34,541 nt of DNA from Thermodesulfatator sp. (GCA_027064165.1 JAMOQE010000057.1:1-34541), one strand, 5' to 3'. Shown: positions 1-8,753, counted from the first letter of the stretch. The notes: a model not told the origin generated them from the sequence alone. Made by a program: numbers and translations.

Positions 1-202
1 GAAGGAGAGAGGAGGTCTTGGAGTAATATATGCTCTTAACGAGCCTCCAAAGGTTTATCAGCTGGTAGAGAATCCAAAAGTTTCTGAAGATGTCTTAGCC
101 TTAGGAGAGCTTCTTAGAGGTCTTGTCAAAAAAGGGATTCCAGTTGATGCTTCCATAGTTCACCAGTTCCTCGGAAGCAAAGAAACTCTGGTGAGGGTTT
201 AG
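1..202 (+). CDS. Formate dehydrogenase iron-sulfur (beta) subunit, C-terminal end only
   Basis: Partial gene, open from the left edge in the frame that begins at base 2 and ends with TAG at 200-202; 66 residues are visible. The segment LGVIYALNEPPKVYQLVENP resembles the C-terminal part of FdnH/FdoG-type formate dehydrogenase Fe-S subunits, which have a block of the form 'vLhhAdkPelYglPenP'. No cysteine cluster is visible because the ferredoxin domains lie outside the window. The next gene is fdhE, a formate dehydrogenase maturation factor, which supports the call. The subunit would pass electrons from the catalytic molybdenum or tungsten subunit to a membrane or soluble acceptor. Another polyferredoxin subunit of the same superfamily is possible. 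The family call is by recall of the motif. Confidence 0.6.
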   Translation, partial: KERGGLGVIYALNEPPKVYQLVENPKVSEDVLALGELLRGLVKKGIPVDASIVHQFLGSKETLVRV

Positions 203-210
203 TCTCATAA

Positions 211-250
211 AAAGGGGAAAGGAAAAATCCTTTCCCCTTTCTCTTGTTTT
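211..250 (+). terminator. Intrinsic terminator after the formate dehydrogenase gene
   Basis: Bases 211-222 (AAAGGGGAAAGG) pair perfectly with 229-240 (CCTTTCCCCTTT) across a 6-base loop. The following 243-252 are T-rich. It starts 9 bases after the stop codon and separates the formate dehydrogenase transcript from fdhE. The A-rich 5' arm could also make it work in the opposite direction. Confidence 0.88.
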
Positions 251-298
251 TTCTTTAGTTCTGTGATAAGGTTAAGCTAAATAAGGGGGGTATTGTTT

Positions 299-1006
299 AT
301 GGATAAAATTGCTTTGATAAACGATTTAAAAAAAGAAAAACCCCATTTAGAGCAGGTTTTAAATCTTTACGAAAAACTTTGCAAGTTCAGGGAGAAAGTA
401 AAAGGTGCCTCAGAGGTGGATCAGGTTCTTAAGCCCTTTGCCGAGGTGTTTGAAGTCCCCTATGAATTTGTGGATTTTTTAAAAGAAGGAATAAAAAACT
501 TAAACAAAGATCCTTTTGAAGACCCTGCATGTCTAAGGGATCTCCCTATAGAAAAAGAAAAAGGGGAAGAGGTTGAGAGATCTCTTTTTATTTTGATGAA
601 AGGGTTTTATTTAGCGACGGAAAGAAAAAATGAAGGGTATTCTTTTGAAGAGGGAAAGTGCCCGGTCTGTGGGAGCTCGCCTTCTCTTGCCATGATAGAC
701 GAAGATAATCGCAGATACATAGTTTGCACCCTTTGTGAGACCCGGGGTAAAATTTTTAGGATAGGCTGTGCAAATTGTTTAGTAAGGGATCCCACTCAGA
801 TAGACCTTCTTGTGGATGAAGATGAAATAAGGGTTGATCTCTGCAAAAATTGTAAAAGCTATATAAAAAGTTTTAAAGCAGATGTATTTGCTAAGTTTAG
901 AGATCCCTTTTTAATTGATCTTATAAGTTTACCACTTGATGTGGTGGCCCAGGAAAGGGGCTATGAAAGAAAGTCTCCTAATGTGCTTGGTATAAAAAAG
1001 GTGTGA
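299..1006 (+). CDS. fdhE: FdhE-like formate dehydrogenase maturation protein
   Basis: FdhE-family protein of 235 aa, needed for formation of active formate dehydrogenase; in E. coli it binds the catalytic subunit and iron through cysteine pairs. Four CxxC motifs are visible at about residues 121/124 (CPVCGSSP), 143/146 (CTLC), 157/160 (CANC) and 182/185 (CKNC), the rubredoxin-like C-terminal part of the family. The protein is shorter than the roughly 300-aa E. coli FdhE; the difference lies in the N-terminal helical part. ATG at 299 is preferred over the in-frame TTG at 293 because the GGGGGG ribosome-binding site (285-290) is 8 bases from the ATG and only 2 from the TTG. It lies directly after a formate dehydrogenase subunit gene and 4 bases before moeA, which fits a cofactor-maturation operon. 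Confidence 0.88.
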   Translation: MDKIALINDLKKEKPHLEQVLNLYEKLCKFREKVKGASEVDQVLKPFAEVFEVPYEFVDFLKEGIKNLNKDPFEDPACLRDLPIEKEKGEEVERSLFILMKGFYLATERKNEGYSFEEGKCPVCGSSPSLAMIDEDNRRYIVCTLCETRGKIFRIGCANCLVRDPTQIDLLVDEDEIRVDLCKNCKSYIKSFKADVFAKFRDPFLIDLISLPLDVVAQERGYERKSPNVLGIKKV

Positions 1007-1010
1007 AAAA

Positions 1011-2945
1011 ATGGGGAGGCATCATTTTCATGAGCTAATAAGTTTTGATGCTGCCCTTGAAATACTTCTCAAAGAGTTTGAAAAGAGATGCAAGTTTCCC
1101 CTTGAGGGAGAGCTTATAAGTGTAAGGGATTCCATAGGAAGGATAACTGCTGAGCCTGTTTTTGCAAGGCTTTCTTCTCCTTACTTTCATTCTGCTGCCA
1201 TGGACGGGTATGCAGTAAACTCAAAGCTTACTTTTTCTGCAACTGAAAGAGATCCTGTAAGGCTGAAAATAGGAAAAGAGGCCATCTGGATAGAGACAGG
1301 GGATCCACTGCCAGAGGGCTTTGACGCAGTAATCCCTGTTGAAGATGTAAATTTGCAGGATGATTTTATAGAAATCTTTTCTGCTGTTTCTCCTTATTCT
1401 CATGTAAGGCCAGTGGGAGAGGATATCGTTGCTACAGAGCTTATCGTGCCAGAGAATCACCGTATAGAGCCTCCTCATGCCGGGGCAATGCTTGCAAGTG
1501 GTGTGGTAAAAATAAAGGTGAGAAGAAAGCCAGTTGTAGGAATTTTGCCATCTGGTTCAGAGCTTGTCTCACCTGAAGAGGCAGTAGAAAAAGGTCTTAC
1601 TCCTCCTCATCTCATAGAATATAACTCCACTGTGATTTCAGGCCTTTTAAAGGACTGGGGATGTGAGGTGAGAGTTTATCCTGTGGTAAAGGACGAGGAG
1701 GCTTCTTTAAGAGAGGCTATAGTAAAAGGGCTTTCTGAGTGTGATGTTGTGCTCGTTAATGCAGGCTCTGGTTATGGAAAGGAGGACTTTACTTACAAAG
1801 TGTTTAGTGAACTTGGAGATGTGGTGATAAATGGTGTTGCCATAAAACCTGGCAAGCCTTTTCTTGCTGCCTTTGTAGAAGATAAGCCCCTTCTTGGGAT
1901 TCCAGGCTATCCTGTGTCCACTTTTTTTACTCTCCACCTTTTTGTTAAACCCCTTGTTGAAAAACTCCTTGGCATTTCACTTTCAAAAGAGGACAAAATA
2001 ACTGCCGTGCTTTCAAGAAGGCTTTCTTCAAAGTTTGGCATAGACGAGTTTGTGAGGGTGAAGGTAGGTAAGGTGGGGAAAAAGTATATTGCTTCTCCTG
2101 TGGGAAGAGGTGCCGGGCTTCTTATGTCAGTAGTAAGGGCTGATGGATACATCAAAATTCCTGCAAGCTCAGAGGGATATGATCAGGGCACCAAAGTGGA
2201 GGTTTTTCTCTGGAGGAAAAAAGAGGAAGTGGAAAACACAGTGGTTTGCATAGGAAGTCACGATAACACTCTGGATCTTCTTTACAACTTTTTGAGAAAA
2301 AGATTCCCCAGGTACTCCCTTTCTTCAGCCCATGTGGGTTCTATGGGAGGAATAATTGCGGTTAAAAAGGGAGAGGCACATCTTGCAGGCACACACCTTA
2401 TTGACGAGGAAACAGGTGAATACAATGTGCCCTTTATAAAACGACTTCTTCCAGAAAAAGCGGTTATTCTTGTGAACCTGGTTTATCGGGCGCAGGGTTT
2501 TATAGTGAAAAAGGGCAATCCCAAGGGGATAAGAGGAATTGAGGATCTTGTGAGAGACGATGTGGTTTTTATTAACAGACAGCAGGGAGCCGGTACAAGA
2601 ATTCTGCTTGATAAGTTTTTGAAAGAGGCAGGGCTTGATCCGTCTCAGATAAGGGGATACGAAAATGAGGAGTACACTCATATGGGAGTTGCTCAGGCAG
2701 TGGCAAGTGGAAGAGCAGATGTAGGCTTGGGGATTTACGCTGCTGCAAAGGCACTTGACCTTGACTTTATTCCTCTTGCAGAGGAGAGATACGACCTCCT
2801 TATCCCAAAGGAGTTTCTGGAATTTGAGGGGGTAAAGGCAATGCTTAAGGTGATAAGAGAAGATGAGGAATTCAGGGAAAGGGTTTTAGCACTTGGGGGA
2901 TACGATATAAGAGACATGGGAAAAGTGGTGTATGAAAGCGGATAG
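1011..2945 (+). CDS. moeA: MoeA molybdopterin molybdotransferase fused to a periplasmic-binding-like domain
   Basis: A 644-aa fusion. Residues 1 to about 400 are MoeA, which inserts molybdate (or tungstate) into adenylylated molybdopterin: MDGYAV at 64-69, the ETGDPLPEGFDAVIPVED block near 96-113, and IKPGKPF plus LGIPGYPVS near 277-300. Residues from about 411 to 644 form a substrate-binding-protein-like domain (GSHDNTLDLL, NRQQGAGTRILLD, ASGRADVGLGIYAAA). This domain is known from MoeA/ModE-like fusions and is thought to bind the oxyanion; that role is inference here. The normal GGVSVG-type loop reads NAGSGYGKEDFT. The gene starts 4 bases after fdhE and overlaps the next gene by 14 bases, so it is translationally coupled. 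It presumably supplies cofactor for the formate dehydrogenase upstream. Confidence 0.93.
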   Translation: MGRHHFHELISFDAALEILLKEFEKRCKFPLEGELISVRDSIGRITAEPVFARLSSPYFHSAAMDGYAVNSKLTFSATERDPVRLKIGKEAIWIETGDPLPEGFDAVIPVEDVNLQDDFIEIFSAVSPYSHVRPVGEDIVATELIVPENHRIEPPHAGAMLASGVVKIKVRRKPVVGILPSGSELVSPEEAVEKGLTPPHLIEYNSTVISGLLKDWGCEVRVYPVVKDEEASLREAIVKGLSECDVVLVNAGSGYGKEDFTYKVFSELGDVVINGVAIKPGKPFLAAFVEDKPLLGIPGYPVSTFFTLHLFVKPLVEKLLGISLSKEDKITAVLSRRLSSKFGIDEFVRVKVGKVGKKYIASPVGRGAGLLMSVVRADGYIKIPASSEGYDQGTKVEVFLWRKKEEVENTVVCIGSHDNTLDLLYNFLRKRFPRYSLSSAHVGSMGGIIAVKKGEAHLAGTHLIDEETGEYNVPFIKRLLPEKAVILVNLVYRAQGFIVKKGNPKGIRGIEDLVRDDVVFINRQQGAGTRILLDKFLKEAGLDPSQIRGYENEEYTHMGVAQAVASGRADVGLGIYAAAKALDLDFIPLAEERYDLLIPKEFLEFEGVKAMLKVIREDEEFRERVLALGGYDIRDMGKVVYESG

Positions 2946-4023
2946 TGAAATAATAGAAATCCCAGAGTTTGTAAACAGAGAAAAAGAGAAAAAGAGCCTT
3001 AAGGCAGTACTTAGTGGGCGGCCAAATTTGGTGTATTTTGTCTATGGACCAATAAATAGCGGTAAAACTGCTCTTATTAATGAAGTAATCAAAGAGCTTT
3101 CTGAAAATTATAGGGTGTTTTACATAAATTTCAGAGGATTTGAGGGAGGGTATCAAAAATTTACCAGAGTTATGTTTAAAGTGGGGGATGAGGGTTTATG
3201 GAAAAAACTTTGTGAGAAGCTTGATATTATTTCTGCAGGTGTAGAGTATGTAGAAAAACTTGCCAAGAAGATAAACACGGGAATAGTTCTTCCTGCAGAG
3301 TTTATCAGAAGACTTCAGGTAGGGGATACCCAAGAGGATAAAGTGGATGTCTTTAACTACTTAGAGGAAGTAATGAAAAGATTTAATGAAAAGGGATTTA
3401 AGCCTGTTCTTATATTTGATGAGCTTCAGGTGATAAGAGAGGAAATAAATGCTACGGGGATGCCTCTTCTTGCAAGGCTTTTTAACTTTTTTGTAAGGAT
3501 GACAAAAGAGACTCATCTTTGTCACTGCCTTTGTGCAACAAGTGATTGTCTTTTTATAGAGGAAATTTTTTCTAATGCCCGTCTTGATGGAAGGGCAAAA
3601 TATTTGCTGGTGGATGATATGGAAAAGGATGAAGCCTTTGAAGTGTATGAGGCTTTTGGCTTTGAGGATAAGGAGCTTATCTGGGATTATATAGGAGGGA
3701 AAACAGGAGATGTAATTGGGCTTTTTGAGGAGAAAAAACAGGGCTTTTCCGAAAAGGAGGCCCTTGAAAGGTTGCTTTTAAATGAAATAGCACGGCTTAG
3801 GTGGATTGAGGCAAGGCTTTTTAATGAAAGAAAAGATGCTGAAAAATTATGGGAATTTTTAAAAGAATTTAAAGAGGGAGAAAAAAGTGTTTCATTTAGA
3901 GAAAATTTTGATAAATTAGTTTATTGGATAAAAGAGAATGTGCTTTTTTATAATCCTCTTACAGGAAATGTGCGACCTCAGAGTAGGCTTTTGTGGCATG
4001 CAATAAAGAGAGTGGTAAACTAA
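2932..4023 (+). CDS. Archaeal-type P-loop ATPase, paralog 1
   Basis: A 363-aa AAA-like ATPase of the archaeal ATPase family that is also frequent in Aquificae and thermophilic sulfate reducers. Visible: PEFVNREKE at the N-terminus, Walker A GPINSGKT at 39-46, Walker B PVLIFDE at 158-164, and a LVDD/FGF/GGK block (residues about 225-262) typical of the family's lid region. Residues 195-206 hold a cysteine-rich strand, HLCHCLCATSDC. The C-terminal end VLFYNPLTG-x-VRPQSRLLW is shared with the paralog at 7661-8731. The function of the family is unknown; it is often multicopy and has been suspected to be mobile or regulatory. The gene overlaps moeA by 14 bases and lies 10 bases before iorB, an odd place for an ATPase in a metabolic operon. 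Confidence 0.85.
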   Translation: MKADSEIIEIPEFVNREKEKKSLKAVLSGRPNLVYFVYGPINSGKTALINEVIKELSENYRVFYINFRGFEGGYQKFTRVMFKVGDEGLWKKLCEKLDIISAGVEYVEKLAKKINTGIVLPAEFIRRLQVGDTQEDKVDVFNYLEEVMKRFNEKGFKPVLIFDELQVIREEINATGMPLLARLFNFFVRMTKETHLCHCLCATSDCLFIEEIFSNARLDGRAKYLLVDDMEKDEAFEVYEAFGFEDKELIWDYIGGKTGDVIGLFEEKKQGFSEKEALERLLLNEIARLRWIEARLFNERKDAEKLWEFLKEFKEGEKSVSFRENFDKLVYWIKENVLFYNPLTGNVRPQSRLLWHAIKRVVN

Positions 4024-4033
4024 AGGAGGCTCT

Positions 4034-4630
4034 ATGGAGAAAAATATAATTTTTGTGGGCACTGGTGGGCAGGGGATAGTGCTTGCAAGCAGGATGCTTG
4101 CTGCTGTTGCCTTTCTCTCTGGATTTGATGTAAAGGAGAGCGAAATCCACGGTATGGCTCAGAGAGGAGGAAGCGTTATAGGGCACATCCGCTTTGGAGA
4201 AAAAGTTTATTCTCCCACCATTCCTGCGGGTATGGCAGACTTAATTTTAGCTCTTGAGGAAATGGAAGCCCTGAGATATGCTCATCTTTTAAAAAAAAGG
4301 GCTTTTGTGTTTTTAAACAAAAAGAAAATCCTGCCGGCAGGACTTTCTGAAGAGGATTACCCCTCTGATGTGGAAGAAAGATTAAAGAAGAGAGGTTTTA
4401 AAGTGTTTAGCCTTGAGGGAGAATCTCTTGCAAGGGAGCTTGGAAATCCCAGAGTAGAAAACACACTCTTTCTTGGTGTGCTTTCTGCATTTTTGCCTTT
4501 TAAGGAAAGCACATGGGAAGAAGTGATAAAAAAAAGTGTGCCTTCAAAGAGCCTTGAAGTTAATTTAAAAGCATTTTATAAAGGGAGGGAGCTCGGTGAA
4601 GGATGGAAGCTTCTGGAACAAAAAAGTTGA
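4034..4630 (+). CDS. iorB: Indolepyruvate ferredoxin oxidoreductase, beta subunit
   Basis: A 198-aa gamma/beta-type subunit of the 2-oxoacid:ferredoxin oxidoreductase superfamily. The FVGTGGQGIVLASRMLA start and ESEIHGMAQRGGSVIGHIR block are characteristic of IorB. With IorA it oxidatively decarboxylates aryl pyruvates (from Trp, Phe, Tyr) to aryl-acetyl-CoA and reduces ferredoxin. The large thiamine-diphosphate subunit iorA is not next to it; an ATPase gene occupies the upstream position. The ribosome-binding site AAAGGAGG (4022-4029) sits just before ATG 4034. The 3' end overlaps the following ligase gene by 35 bases, showing tight coupling. It could also be a beta subunit of another oxoacid oxidoreductase, but the motifs and the aryl-CoA ligase neighbours favour IorB. 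Confidence 0.88.
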   Translation: MEKNIIFVGTGGQGIVLASRMLAAVAFLSGFDVKESEIHGMAQRGGSVIGHIRFGEKVYSPTIPAGMADLILALEEMEALRYAHLLKKRAFVFLNKKKILPAGLSEEDYPSDVEERLKKRGFKVFSLEGESLARELGNPRVENTLFLGVLSAFLPFKESTWEEVIKKSVPSKSLEVNLKAFYKGRELGEGWKLLEQKS

Positions 4631-5894
4631 GTGTCTTCCTGAAAAAGAGCTTAGAAAACTTCAGCTTGAGAGACTCCAAAAGATCGTTTCTTATGTTTAC
4701 GAAAGGGTGCCTCATTATCGGAAAAAGTTTGAGGAGGCAGGGGTAAAGCCAGAGGACATAAAAAGTCTTGAAGATGTAAGAAAACTTCCATTCACAACCA
4801 AGGAAGACCTTTTTGTGGATTATCCTTATGGACTTCTTGCAGTGCCTAAAGAAGAAATAGTAAGGGTGCATACCTCAAGCGGAACAACTGGCAAGCCCAA
4901 GGCAATCTTTTTTACAAAAAATGACATTGAGCTTGGAGCAGAGCTTATTGCAAGGTGCCTTGTGATGACTGGCACTACCAGAGGAGATGTGCTCCAGAAT
5001 TCCATGACCTATGGGCTTTTTACCGGTGCCTTTGTGATGCACTACGGAGCAGAGAAGGTGGGAGTTTTTGTGGTACCGGCAGGCCCTGGCAATACAGAAA
5101 GACAGCTTGAGCTTATGCAGCTTTTTGGTACAACCTGCGTACACATGACTCCAAGCTATGCCCTTTATGTAGCGTCACTTATTGCAGAAAGGGGAATAAG
5201 AGACAGGCTTAACCTTAAGAGGGCTTATCTTGGAGCAGAGCCTTATTCTGAGGAAACACGCAGAAAGATTGAGGAGATGCTTGGCATAGATGTTTATAAT
5301 TGCTATGGGTTATCAGAAATGGGAGGTCCTGGAGTGGGGTTTGAGTGTCCTGCAAAAGACGGGCTCCACATCTGGGAAGATGCTTATTTAATAGAAGTTG
5401 TAAATCCTCAGACAGGAGAGCCTGTGGAGGACGGAGAAGTGGGAGAGCTTGTGATCACTTCCCTTTGTAGAGAGGCTATGCCCCTCATTCGCTATAGAAC
5501 AAGAGATCTTACAAGGGTGATTCCAGAGCCTTGCAGTTGTGGAAGGACTCACAAAAGAATTTCCCGCATGCTTGGAAGGGCAGACGACATGTTCATAGTA
5601 AAGGGAGTGAACATCTTCCCGCAGCAGATAGAATCAGTGCTTATGGGAATAAAGGGAGTTGCCCAGAATTATCAAATAGTACTTGAGGGATATAATGACT
5701 TTTTGGTAAGGGTGGAGATTGAGAAGGAGTTTTTTGACGGAAGGATTGAGAGACTTCTTCAGCTTAAAGAGGAGATTACAGAGAAACTCAGGGATGAAAT
5801 TCAGGTAAGACCAAAAGTTGAGCTTGTTGAGCCAGGCACTTTGCCTGTGAGTGAAGGAAAGGCAAAAAGAGTGATAGACAAAAGGAAGCTTTAA
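4596..5894 (+). CDS. paaK: Phenylacetate-CoA ligase (AMP-forming), copy 1
   Basis: A 432-aa PaaK-family acyl-adenylating enzyme, expected to convert an aryl acetate and CoA to aryl-acetyl-CoA with ATP to AMP, or to run in reverse for energy gain. Visible: the adenylation loop [25 protein letters not shown] (adenylate binding), YRTRDLTR, CSCGRTHKRISRMLGRADDM, and the C-terminal catalytic-lysine segment SEGKAKRVIDKR. GTG at 4596 is the start: GGGAGG at 4583-4588 gives good spacing, and SFWNKKVECLPE aligns with the N-terminus of copy 2 ([12 protein letters not shown]). It begins inside iorB, so translation is coupled. The pairing with IorB suggests substrates derived from aromatic amino acids. 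Confidence 0.92.
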   Translation: MKDGSFWNKKVECLPEKELRKLQLERLQKIVSYVYERVPHYRKKFEEAGVKPEDIKSLEDVRKLPFTTKEDLFVDYPYGLLAVPKEEIVRVHTSSGTTGKPKAIFFTKNDIELGAELIARCLVMTGTTRGDVLQNSMTYGLFTGAFVMHYGAEKVGVFVVPAGPGNTERQLELMQLFGTTCVHMTPSYALYVASLIAERGIRDRLNLKRAYLGAEPYSEETRRKIEEMLGIDVYNCYGLSEMGGPGVGFECPAKDGLHIWEDAYLIEVVNPQTGEPVEDGEVGELVITSLCREAMPLIRYRTRDLTRVIPEPCSCGRTHKRISRMLGRADDMFIVKGVNIFPQQIESVLMGIKGVAQNYQIVLEGYNDFLVRVEIEKEFFDGRIERLLQLKEEITEKLRDEIQVRPKVELVEPGTLPVSEGKAKRVIDKRKL

Positions 5895-5909
5895 AAAGGG
5901 GTTAGCGTT

Positions 5910-6302
5910 ATGTATGAGGTAAAAGTAATTTCAGTATTTGTGCAGAATCAGCCAGGAAAGCTTGAGAGGATTACCAGGGTGCTTGCAGAAAGTGGAGCAA
6001 ACATCCTGGGTTTTTCCATAACCAGTGTGAAGGACTTTGGAGTGATAAAATTTCTGGTGGATAAGACAGAGGAGGCTTATAAGGCACTTAAAGATGCAGG
6101 CTTTACTGTGGCTTTAAATGAAGCTCTTGGAATAGAAATGGAGGATAGGCCAGGTGGGCTTCATAAGGTGGTAAAGTTTATTTCAGAAAGGGGAGTGAAC
6201 ATAGAGAATGCCTTAGTATATGTGGAGGAAAGCAGACACAGGGCTTATTTTATTTTTGAAGTGGATGATCTTGAAGAGGCTAAAAATAAGCTTGAAAAGT
6301 AA
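5910..6302 (+). CDS. Tandem ACT-domain protein, copy 1
   Basis: A 130-aa protein made of two ACT domains: residues about 4-70 (ISVFVQNQPGKLERITRVLA, GANILGFSI) and about 73-130 (GIEMEDRPGGLHKVVKFI, GVNIENALVYV). ACT domains bind amino acids and regulate enzymes. Stand-alone tandem ACT proteins commonly follow phenylacetate-CoA ligase genes in anaerobes, where an aromatic amino acid sensor or ligase regulator role is presumed but not proven. The gene begins 15 bases after paaK copy 1. A homologue lies at 8754-9185. Confidence 0.9.
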   Translation: MYEVKVISVFVQNQPGKLERITRVLAESGANILGFSITSVKDFGVIKFLVDKTEEAYKALKDAGFTVALNEALGIEMEDRPGGLHKVVKFISERGVNIENALVYVEESRHRAYFIFEVDDLEEAKNKLEK

Positions 6303-6332
6303 TTAAAAATTTTTCAGAAAGGGGGGCAGGCT

Positions 6333-7637
6333 ATGTACTGGAATAAAGAGGTAGAGTGTATGCCTGAAGAGAAGCTCAGGGAGCTTCAGCTTGAAAGGTT
6401 AAAACAGGTGGTAAAGAGGGCTTATGAAAAGGTGCCTTTTTACAGGAAAAAGTTTGATGAGGCAGGGCTAAAACCTGAGGATATAAGGACTCTGGAAGAC
6501 ATAAAATATATTCCTTTTACCAGTAAAGCGGATATGAGGGAGGCTTATCCTTTTGGACTGTTTGCAGCACCTCTTGAGGAAATAGTGGAGGTGCATACCT
6601 CAAGTGGCACCACGGGGAAGCCAGTTGTAGCAGGTTATACCAGAAAGGACATAGAGCTCTGGGGTGAGTTGATAGCAAGGTGTCTTACCATGATAGGGGT
6701 TACCAAACACGACATCGTTCAAATAGCCTACGGGTATGGTCTTTTTACAGGTGGGCTTGGATTTCACTATGGAGCGCAGAAGATAGGGGCTACAGTTGTT
6801 CCTGCCTCAGCAGGTAATACTCGCAGGCAAATTGAGCTTATGAGGGATTTCGGGACAACGGTAATTGCCTGTACACCTTCTTATTCTTTATATCTTGCGG
6901 AGTATGCTAAGGAAGAAGTGGGAATTGATCCTGCAACCCTTAAACTCAGGGTGGGAAGCTTTGGAGCAGAGATGTGGACAGAGGAGATGAGGAAGGAAAT
7001 AGAAAAAAGGCTTGGGCTTAAGGCTTTTAATGTATACGGGCTTACTGAGATAATTGGTCCTGGGGTTGCTCATGAGTGTGAGGCGCAGGCAGGGCTTCAT
7101 GTATGGGAGGATCATTTTTTGATTGAAATTATTGATCCTGAGACAGGGGAAACCCTTCCTGATGGAGAAGAGGGAGAGCTTGTTATTACAAGTCTTACAA
7201 GAGATGGAATGCCCATGCTCAGGTTTCGTACAAGGGATATAACGAGGATTATAAGGAAGAAATGTGACTGTGGAAGGACTATGGCAAGGATTGAGAGGAT
7301 TAAGGGAAGAACGGATGACATGATAAAGGTAAGAGGAGTAATGCTCTTTCCTTATCAGATTGAGCAGGCAATTTTGGAGGTGCAGGGAGTTGAGCCTCAT
7401 TATCAGATTGTGCTTACCCGTCCCCATTATCTGGACGAGATAGAGGTGCTTGTTGAGATGAGCAAGGAGACTTTCTCTGATGAAGTAAGGGAGATAGAAG
7501 AGCTCAGGAAAAAGCTTGAGAAGAGGATTGAGGCTGCGGTGGGAATAAGGGTAAAGGTAACTCTTGTTGAGCCAAAGAGTCTGCCAAGGAGTGAGGGCAA
7601 GGCAAAGAGGATTATAGATAAAAGGAATTTGAAGTAA
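6333..7637 (+). CDS. paaK: Phenylacetate-CoA ligase (AMP-forming), copy 2
   Basis: A 434-aa paralog of the ligase at 4596-5894, collinear over its whole length. Visible: [57 protein letters not shown] and the catalytic-lysine segment [13 protein letters not shown]. The start ATG 6333 has a GGGGGG ribosome-binding site at 6321-6326. Differences from copy 1 around the substrate pocket (for example [14 protein letters not shown] against IFFTKNDIELGAEL) suggest a different aryl acid preference. This is inference. With its ACT partner it forms the second unit of a duplicated module. Confidence 0.92.
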   Translation: MYWNKEVECMPEEKLRELQLERLKQVVKRAYEKVPFYRKKFDEAGLKPEDIRTLEDIKYIPFTSKADMREAYPFGLFAAPLEEIVEVHTSSGTTGKPVVAGYTRKDIELWGELIARCLTMIGVTKHDIVQIAYGYGLFTGGLGFHYGAQKIGATVVPASAGNTRRQIELMRDFGTTVIACTPSYSLYLAEYAKEEVGIDPATLKLRVGSFGAEMWTEEMRKEIEKRLGLKAFNVYGLTEIIGPGVAHECEAQAGLHVWEDHFLIEIIDPETGETLPDGEEGELVITSLTRDGMPMLRFRTRDITRIIRKKCDCGRTMARIERIKGRTDDMIKVRGVMLFPYQIEQAILEVQGVEPHYQIVLTRPHYLDEIEVLVEMSKETFSDEVREIEELRKKLEKRIEAAVGIRVKVTLVEPKSLPRSEGKAKRIIDKRNLK

Positions 7638-7660
7638 ACATTGGTAAAGTGCTCAATAGG

Positions 7661-8731
7661 ATGGATATTCATTTGAAAGAGCCTCCAGAGTTTGTGAATA
7701 GAGAAAAAGAAATAGAGTCTTTGAAGAGAGTTCTTTGGGGTAGACCTAATGTAATCTGGTTTGTTTATGGTCCTATAAATAGTGGTAAAACTGCGCTAAT
7801 TTCTAAGGTGATAGAAGAGCTTCCAGAGGATTATTGTGTATTTTATATCAATTTTCGCTGGAGATATGTTGAGAACTTAAAAGATTTGGTGCAGGTTCTT
7901 TTTGAAGTGAGGTTTGGAGAGGAAAAAGAAAAATTTAGAGAAGTTATAAAAGAGTTTTTAAAAGAAGGAGTAAGGGCTCTTAAAAGAGGAAAAGGGATAC
8001 CAATTCCAGAAAAAATTTTTGAATATTTATTTCAGAGAGGGGAAAAGATAGAGGATGTTTTTAGATACCTGGAAAGGGTATTTGAAATAATAAAAGAAGA
8101 AGGTTACAATCCGGTTTTTATTCTTGACGAGATGCAGAGTATAAAAGAAATAATTAACTCCTCGGGAAGACCTGTTCTTTCAGAACTTTTTAATTTCCTT
8201 GTTGGAATGACGAAAGAAAAGCACCTATGCCACTGTCTTTGCGTTACAAGTGATTGTCTTTTTATTGAAAGTGTATATAGTAATGCGAGGCTTGAGGGAA
8301 GAGCTGAATATTTTCTGGTGGATGATTTGGAAAGAGAAAAGGCTTTTGAGGTTTATCAAGCTTTTGGTTTTGAAGAAAAAGAGCTTATCTGGGATTATAT
8401 AGGGGGGAAGATCGGAGATATAATAAGGGTTTTTGAAGAAAAAAAGCGAGGATATACTGAGAGAGAAGCTGTTGAGATTATTTTTAAAGATGAAGTGAGA
8501 AGACTTGAATGGCTTGAGGCAAAAGTTTTTAGAGAAAGAAAGGATGGTAAGGATTTATGGGAGTTTTTAAAAAAATTTGAACAATGGGAAAATAAGGTGG
8601 ATCTCAGGGAAGATTTTGAGAAATTAATTTATTGGGTTGGGAAAAATGTGTTATTTTATGATCCTCTCAAGGGCATACTTCGCCCTCAAAGTCAACTTTT
8701 ATGGAGGGCAATAAAAGAAGTTGTGAAGTAA
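7661..8731 (+). CDS. Archaeal-type P-loop ATPase, paralog 2
   Basis: A 356-aa paralog of the ATPase at 2932-4023. The ends are strongly conserved (PEFVNREKE, Walker A GPINSGKTALI, Walker B PVFILDE, HLCHCLCVTSDC, LIWDYIGGK, NVLFYDPLKGILRPQSQLLW), while the segment between the Walker motifs is largely different in sequence. ATG at 7661 gives an N-terminus of the same length as paralog 1; GTG at 7649 is an in-frame alternative, and neither has a clear ribosome-binding site. The gene separates paaK copy 2 from its ACT partner, so it interrupts a module that is intact in copy 1. Codon use is more A-rich than in the flanking ligase gene. Function unknown. Confidence 0.83.
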   Translation: MDIHLKEPPEFVNREKEIESLKRVLWGRPNVIWFVYGPINSGKTALISKVIEELPEDYCVFYINFRWRYVENLKDLVQVLFEVRFGEEKEKFREVIKEFLKEGVRALKRGKGIPIPEKIFEYLFQRGEKIEDVFRYLERVFEIIKEEGYNPVFILDEMQSIKEIINSSGRPVLSELFNFLVGMTKEKHLCHCLCVTSDCLFIESVYSNARLEGRAEYFLVDDLEREKAFEVYQAFGFEEKELIWDYIGGKIGDIIRVFEEKKRGYTEREAVEIIFKDEVRRLEWLEAKVFRERKDGKDLWEFLKKFEQWENKVDLREDFEKLIYWVGKNVLFYDPLKGILRPQSQLLWRAIKEVVK

Positions 8732-8753
8732 AAAGTAAAAGGAGGTGGAGCTA

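Noticed and set aside
244-272. TTGTTT-17-TAAGGT as a promoter for fdhE
   Set aside because: The -10 hexamer matches consensus poorly and the region is a T-rich terminator tail; fdhE must have a promoter or read-through, but I cannot place it.
6888-7427. 179-codon - strand ORF inside paaK copy 2
   Set aside because: Antisense to a well-conserved ligase; composition (Leu/Ser/His/Pro) is typical of a shadow frame.
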